Assembly (NCBI GenBank): GCA_965243545.1
Contig: OZ251573.1
Location: forward strand, 1,550,001-1,614,000
Length of the DNA: 64,000 nt
Source of the DNA: CATQHW01 sp965243545
GTDB taxonomy: Bacteria > Spirochaetota > Spirochaetia > SZUA-6 > Bin103
Direction of reading: 5' to 3'
Position numbers and translations under genes: made by a program. Below the pieces are notes generated by a model. That model saw only the letters and a program-made list of their open reading frames with translations. It was not told the origin of the DNA and did not search any database. This document shows, piece by piece, positions 8,466 to 16,188 of the stretch. How positions within the stretch are numbered: the first letter of the stretch is position 1; each line of letters begins with the position of its first letter.

Positions 8466-9275
8466 GTGCGGACTCCGGAGATAGCAACGGTAGAGTATCT
8501 GGTCCAGGTCCTTGATGAGCACCCGCAGTGGCGGGAGGCGGTGCGCGCGCGGCTGCTGACCCGCGAGCTACTCGAACTACCGCAGCAGCTCGCTGACTTC
8601 GCTGCGGCCACCGACCGCCGGTTCACCGCCGTGGACCAGCAACTCGCTGAATCCACCGCCAACACCGACCGCCGGTTCGAGGCCGTCGACCAGCAAATCG
8701 CTGAAATACGGCTCCAACTCGCTGAATCCGCCGCCAACACCGACCGCCGGTTCGAGGCCGTCGACCAGCAAATCGCTGAAACACGGCTCCAACTCGCTGA
8801 ATCCGCCGCCAACACCGACCGCCAGCTCAATCAGCTCCGCGCCGACATCGGTCCGATCAAGGCCGCCCACGCCGCCAATTCCGCGCGCGCGGAAGCCGAC
8901 ATGATGGCGGAGAAGCAGGGACTGACGTTCGTCGCCTTCGTCGAGCGGCAGGAGCGGTGGGCCATGGTGCCGGCCTCCGACAAGAGAAAGCTCTCCGAAA
9001 AGGAGCTGCTCAGTTTCCGTCATGCCGACATCGTGATCCGCGCGGCCGAACCGGACGGTACGGAGTGCTACGTGGCGGTGGAGGTGTCCTACACCGCCAA
9101 CGGCCGCGATACCCGACGCGCCCAGCGCAACGCGCAACTCCTGACCCGCTTCACCGGCCGGCGCGCCGATCCCGTGGTGGCCAGCCTGCGGATCGACGAC
9201 CGGATTCGCGCCGCCGTGGACTCGGGAGAGGTCGCCTGGTATCAACTGCTCCCGCAGACATTCGAAGTAGAGTGA
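8466..9275 (+). CDS. Coiled-coil plus nuclease-fold-like protein, copy 2
   Basis: 269-residue paralogue of 6705-7364, starting at GTG 8466 after GGGAGG. The coiled coil is longer by exactly 50 residues: two tandem units around residues 66-90 and 91-115, each with NTDRRFEAVDQQIAE and LQLAESAA. The remainder is nearly identical to copy 1, with D188 in RHADIV and E206 in VAVEVSY as candidate nuclease-fold residues. The 3' flank (CGAAGCCGGCAGCAAGAAGA onward) is shared with copy 1. It is followed by the full-length repeat lipoprotein, in contrast to the decayed antitoxin/toxin pair after copy 1. Confidence 0.7.
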   Translation: MRTPEIATVEYLVQVLDEHPQWREAVRARLLTRELLELPQQLADFAAATDRRFTAVDQQLAESTANTDRRFEAVDQQIAEIRLQLAESAANTDRRFEAVDQQIAETRLQLAESAANTDRQLNQLRADIGPIKAAHAANSARAEADMMAEKQGLTFVAFVERQERWAMVPASDKRKLSEKELLSFRHADIVIRAAEPDGTECYVAVEVSYTANGRDTRRAQRNAQLLTRFTGRRADPVVASLRIDDRIRAAVDSGEVAWYQLLPQTFEVE

Positions 9276-9340
9276 CCTGACGCTACCGAAGCCGGCAGCA
9301 AGAAGAGTCGATGCCTTCACCAGCGCGGGGCCACCGCATC

Positions 9341-9354
9341 CTTCGGCGCCGAAG
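9341..9354. repeat. Dispersed 14-bp palindrome CTTCGGCGCCGAAG
   Basis: A perfect palindrome, followed by TTTCGTCGGC. One-mismatch versions with the same 3' neighbour occur at 7429-7442 and 8327-8340, and another perfect copy lies at 26746-26759. It could be a small dispersed repeat or a protein-binding site. No function is shown. Confidence 0.45.
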
Positions 9355-9504
9355 TTTCGTCGGCGCCGGCGGCCGGACCGGAGCGCGCCGTCGGCCGTCG
9401 GCCGGGGCTGTCGCCGTCCGTCCGGGCGGCTTTGACACGCCGGCGCTCAGCCGCTATGGTCCGGTAAGCAGCAGGCAGCGCCGCAGACGCGCAAGGAGCT
9501 ACCG

Positions 9505-10888
9505 GTGACCACACAGAAGCAAGTATACCCGTTCCTACCCCCCCCCCCCCCCCCCCCCCCCCCGGCGGGAAAAGCACGAGCGCGCGCGGCCTGATCTCCG
9601 TCGCGCCGGCCGTGGCGCCAAGCCTGACCGGCCGCGTCCGGGAGCGCGACGCTCCGCAGTAGCCGCCGTCCTGCTGCTGGCGGCCGTCGGCATCGCCATC
9701 ACGGCCTGCGAGCCGGTCACGCAGCCGTCCGCCCCCACGCCCGATGCCGGCGGAGCGGGCGAACCGCCGCCGGCCCCCACGCCAACGCCAACGCCGCACC
9801 AGACGGAGAAGCGCTGGGCGATCGCTCCGGCGCACTTCCGCGACGACGGCGCGGCGCTCTGGGCCGAAACCTCCAACCGCTCCGATCCGTTCGCCTGGGA
9901 CCGCATCACCGCCACCAACGCCGCCGCCGTACGCGTCTCGATTGACGGGGCACCGCTGCCGCTCGAAAACCTCGCGTATCCGTCGCTTTTCGACGACGAC
10001 GTCAGCGGCGCCGAGTGGCAACTCAAGGCCGAAGTGACTGCCGGCGCCGTCATGCTGGTGCTCACCGCCGAAGATCAGCGTTACTACACCGGCGAGGTCC
10101 GGTCCCTCACGCTTACCAACGGCGGCAGCGGCTACACGTCTGTCCCGACGGTGGAGTTCTCACCGCCGCCCGCGGGCGGCGCCGCGGCCACCGGAACGGC
10201 GACCGGGCCGGACACCGTCGCCTCGGTGAGGGTCGACGACGGTGGCCTCGACTACACGTCCGACCCGACCGTGGAGTTCTCGCCGGCACCGGCGGACGGC
10301 GTCACGGCAACCGGCACGGCGTCGATCGACGGTCACGTTTCGACTTGGACGCTGATCAGCGGCGGGAGCGGTTACACCTCCGCCCCGACCGTGACGTTCA
10401 GAGGCGGCGGGGGTACCGGCGCGACCGCCACTGCGACGGTGGCAGGCGGAGCGGTGACCGGACTCTCCATTTCGGATGATGGGAGCGGTTACACCTCCGC
10501 TCCGACCGTGGAGTTCGACGGCGGCGGGGGTACCGGCGCGACCGCCACCGCGGGGATCAACAAGCGGGTTGTTTCCGTGACCATCACCGACGCGGGACGC
10601 GGCTATACCTCCGCCCCGACCGTTTCCTTTACCGGCGGCGGTACCCTCGTCACCTCCGCGACCGCCACCGCGGCGCTGGATGACCGGGTGACGTCGGTGA
10701 CGCTCACCGATCCGGGGAGCGGCTACCGGACCGCCCCGACCGTGAGGTTCGTGGGCGGCGGCGGAGGCAGCGGCGCAGCCGCAACGGCAAAGCTGGTCCG
10801 GCGCGGTTACGATCAGTTCGACAACCTGTACTGGGCGCGCCAGACCCTCTACGGCAAGCAGCTTCTCGTCCAGCTCCCGGACGAATAA
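9505..10888 (+). CDS. Repeat lipoprotein, frame interrupted at poly-C tract
   Basis: GTG 9505, with an AAGGAG site six bases upstream, starts VTTQKQVYPFL and then enters a run of 26 C (polyproline). As assembled the frame ends near 9593. With one C fewer or two more it continues through RREKHERARPDL into a lipoprotein signal (VAAVLLLAAVGIAITAC, Cys at about 9706). A Pro/Thr spacer and a roughly 100-residue N-terminal domain follow. Next come six tandem repeats of about 31 residues built on GSGYTSAPTVxF and GGGGTGATATA, then a C-terminal RGYDQFDNLYWARQTLYG. No ATG, GTG or TTG occurs in the long frame between the tract and the signal. A surface protein under slipped-strand phase control is the simplest reading; an assembly error in the homopolymer is the alternative. 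Confidence 0.65.
9538..9563 (+). repeat. 26-base poly-C tract
   Basis: An uninterrupted run of 26 C, twelve codons after the GTG start at 9505. Lengths of 25 or 28 would put the downstream lipoprotein in frame, whereas 26 does not. It is the only homopolymer of this size in the window. Confidence 0.9.
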
Positions 10889-10927
10889 CCCGGGCGCCGA
10901 AGCAGCATCCCGTAACGACGGGCCATC

Positions 10928-12193
10928 TCAGTGGCCGACGGCGGCAGCACCCTTTTCGCCGACCAGATCGTACTCCGCGAACCGCGACAGGCGGAACGGC
11001 TCGATCAGCGGATGCGGCCGGCCGCGGGCGACCGTCCACGCCATGGTGCTGCCGCTGGCCGGCGTCGCCTTGAAGCCCCAGGTCCCCCAGCCGGCGTCCA
11101 GGAAGAAGCCTTCGACCGGCGTCAGCCCCATGATCGGCGAGAAGTCCGGCGTCACGTCGGCCAGCCCCGCCCACTGACGCAGCACCTTCACCCCGCCCAG
11201 ATGCGGAAAGACCGCCAGCACGTGCGCCGACAGGCTCTCCGCAAACTCCAGCGTCGACCGGGTCGAGTGGACCTCGTACGGGTCGAGCGACGCCCCCATC
11301 ACCATCTCCCCGCGCGAAGATTGGCTCACGTAGATATGGAACGACCCGGACACCACGATCACGTGCAGCCACGGCTTCAACGGCTCGGTGACGCACGCCT
11401 GCAGCGGATGGATCACCAGCGGCGTGCGGATGCCGGCCATCTCCGTGATCGCCGGCGTATAACCGGCCACGGCGCTCACTACCCGGTCGCTCTCCACCAT
11501 GCCCGCAGCCGTCCGCACCCCGGTGATCCTGCCGCCCTCCAGCCGCAGCCCGGTCACCGGCGTGTGCTGGTGAATCTCCACGCCGAGCCGGTCGGCGCCG
11601 CGCGCGTAGGCCCACGCTACCGCGTCGTGCCGGGCGATCGCCCCCGGCGGATGCCACAGCGCGCCGAGCACCGGCACGTCGTGGCCGCAGTCCAAGTCGA
11701 GCAGCGGACAGGCGCGGGCGATGAAGTCCCGGCCGACCAGCTCGCTCCGCACGCCCAGATGCTTGTTCACCTCCGCCCGCCAGCGCATGGTGCGCACCGA
11801 CGCCTCGGTATGGGCCAGCGTGAAGTGGCCGCGCTCGCTGTACAGCAGGTTGTAGTCGAGATCGGCGGAGAGGCGCCGGAACAGCTGCACGCTCTCCTCG
11901 TAGAAGTGGACCCCTTCCGGCGTCAGATAGTTGGAACGGACGATGGCGGTGTTCCGCCCGGTGCCGCCGGCGCCGACGTAGCTCCGCTCCAGCACGGCGA
12001 CGTCGCGCAGGCCGTGATCGCGCGCCAGGTAGTAGGCGCAGGCGAGCCCGTGGCCGCCGCCGCCGATGATCACGGCGTCGTAGCGCCGCTTGAGGCGCGG
12101 CGGGGCGCGGAACATGCGCGGTTCGCGGTAGGTCCGCCGCAGGGCGAACCGGAGGAGTCGGTGCGGCACGGTTCGAGCGCGACGGTGCGCCAT
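10928..12193 (-). CDS. soxB: Sarcosine oxidase beta subunit
   Basis: 421-residue FAD-dependent subunit that binds and oxidises sarcosine. ATG 12193 gives the usual basic leader before RRYDAVIIGGGGHGLACAYY, the FAD-binding Rossmann motif. Further landmarks are GRNTAIVRSNYL, a central TEPLKPWLHV segment, and near the C-terminus QWAGLADVTPDFSPIMG and GWGTWGFKATPASG, all typical of the DAO/SoxB family. The last 35 or so codons recur as remnants at 6556-6646 and 8168-8297. It should be followed directly by soxD but is separated from it by the accessory island, so soxDA may now need its own promoter. The gene itself looks intact. It is divergent from the dehydratase gene at 12252. Confidence 0.92.
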   Translation of the reverse strand: MAHRRARTVPHRLLRFALRRTYREPRMFRAPPRLKRRYDAVIIGGGGHGLACAYYLARDHGLRDVAVLERSYVGAGGTGRNTAIVRSNYLTPEGVHFYEESVQLFRRLSADLDYNLLYSERGHFTLAHTEASVRTMRWRAEVNKHLGVRSELVGRDFIARACPLLDLDCGHDVPVLGALWHPPGAIARHDAVAWAYARGADRLGVEIHQHTPVTGLRLEGGRITGVRTAAGMVESDRVVSAVAGYTPAITEMAGIRTPLVIHPLQACVTEPLKPWLHVIVVSGSFHIYVSQSSRGEMVMGASLDPYEVHSTRSTLEFAESLSAHVLAVFPHLGGVKVLRQWAGLADVTPDFSPIMGLTPVEGFFLDAGWGTWGFKATPASGSTMAWTVARGRPHPLIEPFRLSRFAEYDLVGEKGAAAVGH

Positions 12194-12251
12194 ACCGCGC
12201 GTGCACGGCAAGCCGCTTGCCGGCCGGCGCGTTGCGGGGGAAACTGCCGGC

Positions 12252-13400
12252 ATGAAGATCGAGCGGATCGATACGCACATAGTCCGGGGCGGACGCCGCA
12301 ACCTCTGCATCGTCCGGATCGAGTCGAGCGGCGGCTACGCCGGCGTGGGAGAGTCGGGGCTGACCGGCCGCGAGCTGGCCGTGCGCGGCGCGGTCGACCA
12401 CTTCCGCGAGTTCCTGACCGGCCGCGACCCGCGGCGCATCGGAGCGATCTGGCAGGAGGTGTACCGCAGCCAGTACTTCGAGGGCGGGCGCGTGCTCACC
12501 GCGGCGCTGTCGGCCATCGACATAGCCCTGCACGACCTGGTCGCCCGCTCGCTCGGCGTGCCGGTCTATCAGCTCCTGGGCGGCCGGCAGCGCGACCGCG
12601 TGCCGTGCTTCGCCACCACCCGGCGCGGCTTCGGCGCGGAGGCGGTGTCCGACGTGGTCGGCCTGGTCGACGACGGCTGGCCGTGCGTGCGGCTGCCGGT
12701 CCCCGTGGACGACAAGCTCGGCGTCTTTGATCCGCGCGCTTCGATCGGCGCGGCGGCCGAGACGCTGACCGCGGCGCGGCAGGCGATCGGCCGCCGGGCG
12801 TCGCTCGGCATAGACTACCACCACCGCCTGTCGGTGGCGGAGGCGGCCAGCTTCTGTCAGGCGATGCCGCCGGGCACGATCGACTTCCTGGAGGAGCCGA
12901 TCCGCGACGAAACGCCGGCGGCGTATCAGGCGCTGCAGCGCATGACCCACGTGCCGATGGCGATCGGCGAGGAGTTCGCCAGCAAGTGGCAGTTCCTGCC
13001 CTACCTGGAGGCCGGCATTCCGGCGTTCGCGCGCGTCGACATCTGCAACGTCGGCGGCTTTACCGAGGCGATGAAGGTCGCCGGCTGGTGCGAGGCGCAT
13101 TACGTCGACCTGATGCCGCACAACCCGCTCGGGCCGGTGAGCACCGCCGCCAACCTCCATCTGGCCGCCGCCTCCGCGCAGTACGCGTGGCTGGAGGACC
13201 GCGGCGCCGAAGGGCTCAACCACTTCGACCGGGAGATGTTCCCGGTGATGCCGCTGCTCGACGGGGTCACCTACCCCGTGCCGGACGGACCGGGCCTCGG
13301 CGTCGAGTTCGACCCGGACGCGCCGCTGGCCAAGGAACCGCTGCAGCTCTGGGAGGCGCCCCACCTGCGCCGCCCGGACGGCTCCTACACCAACTGGTAG
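12252..13400 (+). CDS. Enolase-superfamily dehydratase, D-galactonate dehydratase-like
   Basis: 382-residue acid-sugar dehydratase of the mandelate racemase/enolase superfamily, which removes water from an aldonate to give a 2-keto-3-deoxy sugar acid. Candidate Mg ligands are D188 (GIDYHH), E214 (LEEP) and E240 (IGEE). H190 and H290 (MPHNPLGP) would form the catalytic pair. These five residues keep the spacing of E. coli DgoD (183, 185, 209, 235, 285), shifted by five, which supports a DgoD-type reaction; the true substrate cannot be read from sequence. It is divergent from soxB with a 58-base gap, and the 3' end is 13 bases from the convergent radical SAM gene. Confidence 0.85.
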   Translation: MKIERIDTHIVRGGRRNLCIVRIESSGGYAGVGESGLTGRELAVRGAVDHFREFLTGRDPRRIGAIWQEVYRSQYFEGGRVLTAALSAIDIALHDLVARSLGVPVYQLLGGRQRDRVPCFATTRRGFGAEAVSDVVGLVDDGWPCVRLPVPVDDKLGVFDPRASIGAAAETLTAARQAIGRRASLGIDYHHRLSVAEAASFCQAMPPGTIDFLEEPIRDETPAAYQALQRMTHVPMAIGEEFASKWQFLPYLEAGIPAFARVDICNVGGFTEAMKVAGWCEAHYVDLMPHNPLGPVSTAANLHLAAASAQYAWLEDRGAEGLNHFDREMFPVMPLLDGVTYPVPDGPGLGVEFDPDAPLAKEPLQLWEAPHLRRPDGSYTNW

Positions 13401-13413
13401 TCCCGCCGCTCCG

Positions 13414-14745
13414 TCAGGCGGTCCGCCGCTCCGCCATGCCCGTCCGGGCGACGGCGTTCACGCCCGCGTCCGCGCCGGCGGCGGGCGGCCATCCCAGGGT
13501 GGCGGCGCCGAAGGCGCGCTCGAAGTCGTCGTTGGACTCGTACCGCCAGCCGAACGCCCGGTCCCAGATCTCCGCCTTCTCCATGCAGAGATACAGGAAC
13601 ACGCGGCCATGCCACGGCGCCAGCGCCCGGTACATGGCGCGGAACATCCGCACCTTGAGGTCGTCGGGATAGGTGAGCTTGCCGTGCGGGTCGGCGACCA
13701 GCTCCGCTTGCAGGATGCGGGTCGGTTCGCCGCGCTGCCGGATCCGCTTCATCACCGGCTTGATGAACGTGACCGAACCGAGGGAGAGGAAGGCGACCTC
13801 CGCCGGGTCGAACCGGTCGATCAGCCGGGCCGCCAGCGCCGGGTACTCGGTCTGCCAGCCGTCGTAGTGGACCATCGGATGGAAGTGAAAGGCGACCGTG
13901 CGGCCCAGGTCGGCAAAGCGGCGGGCGGCGGCGAGCCGCCGCTCCAGGGGAGCGGTGAAGTGCTCCTCGTGCTCGATCACGGCCGCGGTGTTGAGCGACC
14001 AGCTGCAGACCAGGTTGGGCGGCGGCGGGTGTTCCAGGAAGTAGCTGACGTTGGCCGACTTGGTCTTGAGCTCCAGCAGGACGTTGGGATGCTCGGCGGC
14101 GAACCGGCACAGCTCGTCCAGGATGCCGCCGCGGTTGCCCCACACCAGCGAGTCGGACGACTGGCCGGTGCCGACGTGGTAGAAGCGCCGGTCGTCGAGC
14201 TCCAACGCGCGCAGCTTGCGGCCCAGGTCGCGGTCGACGGTGACGCGGTCGCCGTAGAAGGTCTGGATCGTGCAGTAGCTGCAGCCGAACGAGCAGTTTT
14301 GCACCGCGTCGATCGTCTTGAGGTTGCAGCACAGGGTGCGGTCGGACCGCACCGGGCAGTCGCCGAACACCGCCGTATCGCCGGCCGCCTCGACAAAGCG
14401 GAGCGGCGGCCGGCGCGGCGCCACAGGCGGGCGGCCGTACCGGGTCGGCTCGCGCCGCAGACGGTCCAGGCGCCGGCGCAACGCGCCGATCAGCCGCTTC
14501 TTCCGCTCGCGGCCGCGCAGCTCGGCGTCGAGTTCCGCCTCCGCGCCGGCCCACCACGCGCCGATGCCCGGCTCCCCCCACATCGCCAAGTCGCGGGCCG
14601 CTTCGCACAGGGAGCGCACCTCCTGCGCCGTGCAGCGGTAGCGCGACAGGACGCCGTCGACGCCGGCGCGCGCGCCCGGATCGAGCCGGTCGTATAACGT
14701 TCCGGGATAGCGGGGCTCCGCCGGCCGGACCCCGGCGCCGTTCAC
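13414..14745 (-). CDS. Spore photoproduct lyase-like radical SAM protein
   Basis: 443-residue radical SAM enzyme. The cluster motif NCSFGCSYCTIQTFYGD provides C151, C155 and C158 (CxxxCxxC), as in spore photoproduct lyase. Other family features are VGTGQSSDSL, LLELKTKSANV, SWSLNT and the HFHPMVHYDGW region. SPL repairs the 5-thyminyl-dihydrothymine lesion in sporeformers; relatives in non-sporeformers have unclear roles, possibly DNA repair. The roughly 110-residue N-terminus is rich in Arg and likely binds nucleic acid. It lies downstream of the transaldolase-like gene on the same strand with a 37-base gap, so it may share its transcript. Confidence 0.8.
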   Translation of the reverse strand: MNGAGVRPAEPRYPGTLYDRLDPGARAGVDGVLSRYRCTAQEVRSLCEAARDLAMWGEPGIGAWWAGAEAELDAELRGRERKKRLIGALRRRLDRLRREPTRYGRPPVAPRRPPLRFVEAAGDTAVFGDCPVRSDRTLCCNLKTIDAVQNCSFGCSYCTIQTFYGDRVTVDRDLGRKLRALELDDRRFYHVGTGQSSDSLVWGNRGGILDELCRFAAEHPNVLLELKTKSANVSYFLEHPPPPNLVCSWSLNTAAVIEHEEHFTAPLERRLAAARRFADLGRTVAFHFHPMVHYDGWQTEYPALAARLIDRFDPAEVAFLSLGSVTFIKPVMKRIRQRGEPTRILQAELVADPHGKLTYPDDLKVRMFRAMYRALAPWHGRVFLYLCMEKAEIWDRAFGWRYESNDDFERAFGAATLGWPPAAGADAGVNAVARTGMAERRTA

Positions 14746-14782
14746 GCGCCGCTCATGCGCGGGCGGTCGGACGGCCGGCGGC

Positions 14783-15502
14783 TCAGCCGGCGACCGGCAC
14801 GCCGTCGAGCTTGCCGTCCGCGTGCATGGCGTTCCATTCGTCCAGGAAGGTGCGGTTCCATTGGTCGGTGAGCGGGTGATCCATCATCTCCTTGAAGGTG
14901 GCCCAGAAGATGATGATGCCGTCGGCGCCGGCGCGCAGCGCCGCGTACGCCACGTCGACCGACCGCACCAGCGCCGCGGTGACGAACGGGCGGTCCGCCC
15001 AGCCGTCGAACATGGCCCGGCACTCGCGCACCAGACGCGCCGGGTCGTCCTGCAGCTGCTTGACCGGCTCACAGAACGGCAGCACGTGCGTCGCCCCCGC
15101 CTGCGCCACCGCCGCCGCCTGCGTGAGCGAGAACGCGGTGGTGCAGAACGTCTCCACCCCCCGGCCGGCGAACGCGCGGAACGCGCCCAGCCCCTGCACC
15201 GTGCACGGGATCTTGATGATGATCCGGTCCGACATGGCGGTGAAGACGCCGCCGACGTCGATCAGCTCGGCGGTGGAGTGGCCGTCGATCTCCACCACGA
15301 CCGGCTTGTCGGTCATGTCCAGATAGCGTTGAACCACCTGCTGCAGCGTGCCGTACTTCTTCACCAACTGATTCTGCACCACCGTGTTGGTGACGATGCC
15401 GGCCGCGCCGCGGTCCATCCATTCGCCCAGGTCGGCCGGATCGCCGGCCAGCCAGATCGCCGGTCCCCGCCCCTCGCTACGCGCCTGCTGCGCGGTCTTC
15501 AT
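14783..15502 (-). CDS. Transaldolase-family aldolase
   Basis: 239-residue protein of the transaldolase / fructose-6-phosphate aldolase family, a TIM barrel that forms a Schiff base with a ketose phosphate. The candidate lysine is K97 in RIIIKIPCTVQGL. GIVTNTVV near residue 36 and GVETFCTTAFSLTQ are further family motifs, and the length fits the short (FSA/TalC-like) group. ATG 15502 follows AGGAGG with good spacing. The stop of the outer-membrane protein gene upstream lies just beyond its start (15516). The sugar-acid and sugar-transport context suggests a catabolic role. Confidence 0.82.
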   Translation of the reverse strand: MKTAQQARSEGRGPAIWLAGDPADLGEWMDRGAAGIVTNTVVQNQLVKKYGTLQQVVQRYLDMTDKPVVVEIDGHSTAELIDVGGVFTAMSDRIIIKIPCTVQGLGAFRAFAGRGVETFCTTAFSLTQAAAVAQAGATHVLPFCEPVKQLQDDPARLVRECRAMFDGWADRPFVTAALVRSVDVAYAALRAGADGIIIFWATFKEMMDHPLTDQWNRTFLDEWNAMHADGKLDGVPVAG

Positions 15503-15515
15503 GTCGTCCTCCTGC

Positions 15516-16175
15516 TCAGAACGCAATCGCCAGCTCGATGCTCCACGGAAACCGCAGGCCGCTGGCGACGTTCTCCATTATGGGGCGGAGATTGTTGACG
15601 CCGGGATTGCGCTCTCGGTGCCCGCGGTACCCATCGAAGGGACTGAACGCGATCTGGTAGCTCACGCCGACGCGCGGCGTCAGGGCGACCGGCCCCCAGA
15701 TGACGCGGTAGCCGACGTGCGCGCCCGCGCCTATCAGCACCGTCCCGGTCCCGGCGTTGGCGGTGCTGCCGTCCTTGACCGCCGTTTCCTGGTACCGGGC
15801 ATAGCCGTACCCGGGGGCAAGCCACGCCCCGGCGAACACGCCGGTCGGCGCCACGCCGTTGACGTAGTAGTTGGCCCCGGCGGCGACGGTCACGGACCAG
15901 ACGTCGTAGTCCTCCGCCTTGATCGTGGCGTTGTTGGCCAGCGCGCCGAAAATGGCGCCTTTGACGTTGTAGTAGGTCGGAATGGCGAAGAGGCTGATGT
16001 CGCCGTCGAGCACCTGTTCGAACGACGCGCTGTACCGGCCGACCAAGGGGTTCAGCAGGTCGACTCCGATCACCGTGGTCTTGTCCTCCGCCATCTGCGC
16101 AACCCCCGGCGCGGCGGCCAGCGCGCCGAGCAGACCGATCAGCGCCCGGACCCTCAATCGATGCATCCCGTTCAT
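15516..16175 (-). CDS. Small outer-membrane beta-barrel protein
   Basis: Up to 219 residues (ATG 16175 or 16166) with a signal peptide (LIGLLGALAAAPGVAQ). The rest consists of alternating strands: GVDLLNPLVGRYSASFEQV, VWSVTVAAGANYYVNG, GAWLAPGYGYARYQE, VLIGAGAHVGYRVIWG, LTPRVGVSYQIAF and WSIELAIAF. The terminal Phe is the usual BAM recognition residue of outer-membrane barrels. About eight strands would fit. The specific role is unknown. It sits between the lys operon and the transaldolase, all on the minus strand. Confidence 0.65.
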   Translation of the reverse strand: MNGMHRLRVRALIGLLGALAAAPGVAQMAEDKTTVIGVDLLNPLVGRYSASFEQVLDGDISLFAIPTYYNVKGAIFGALANNATIKAEDYDVWSVTVAAGANYYVNGVAPTGVFAGAWLAPGYGYARYQETAVKDGSTANAGTGTVLIGAGAHVGYRVIWGPVALTPRVGVSYQIAFSPFDGYRGHRERNPGVNNLRPIMENVASGLRFPWSIELAIAF

Positions 16176-16188
16176 GCCCGCTACGGTA

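Noticed and set aside
10704..13364. An open frame of 886 codons on the minus strand opposite soxB and the dehydratase gene
   Set aside because: Arg/Gly/Ala-rich translation without recognisable domains, fully overlapping two well-supported genes; a by-product of high GC and third-position bias.
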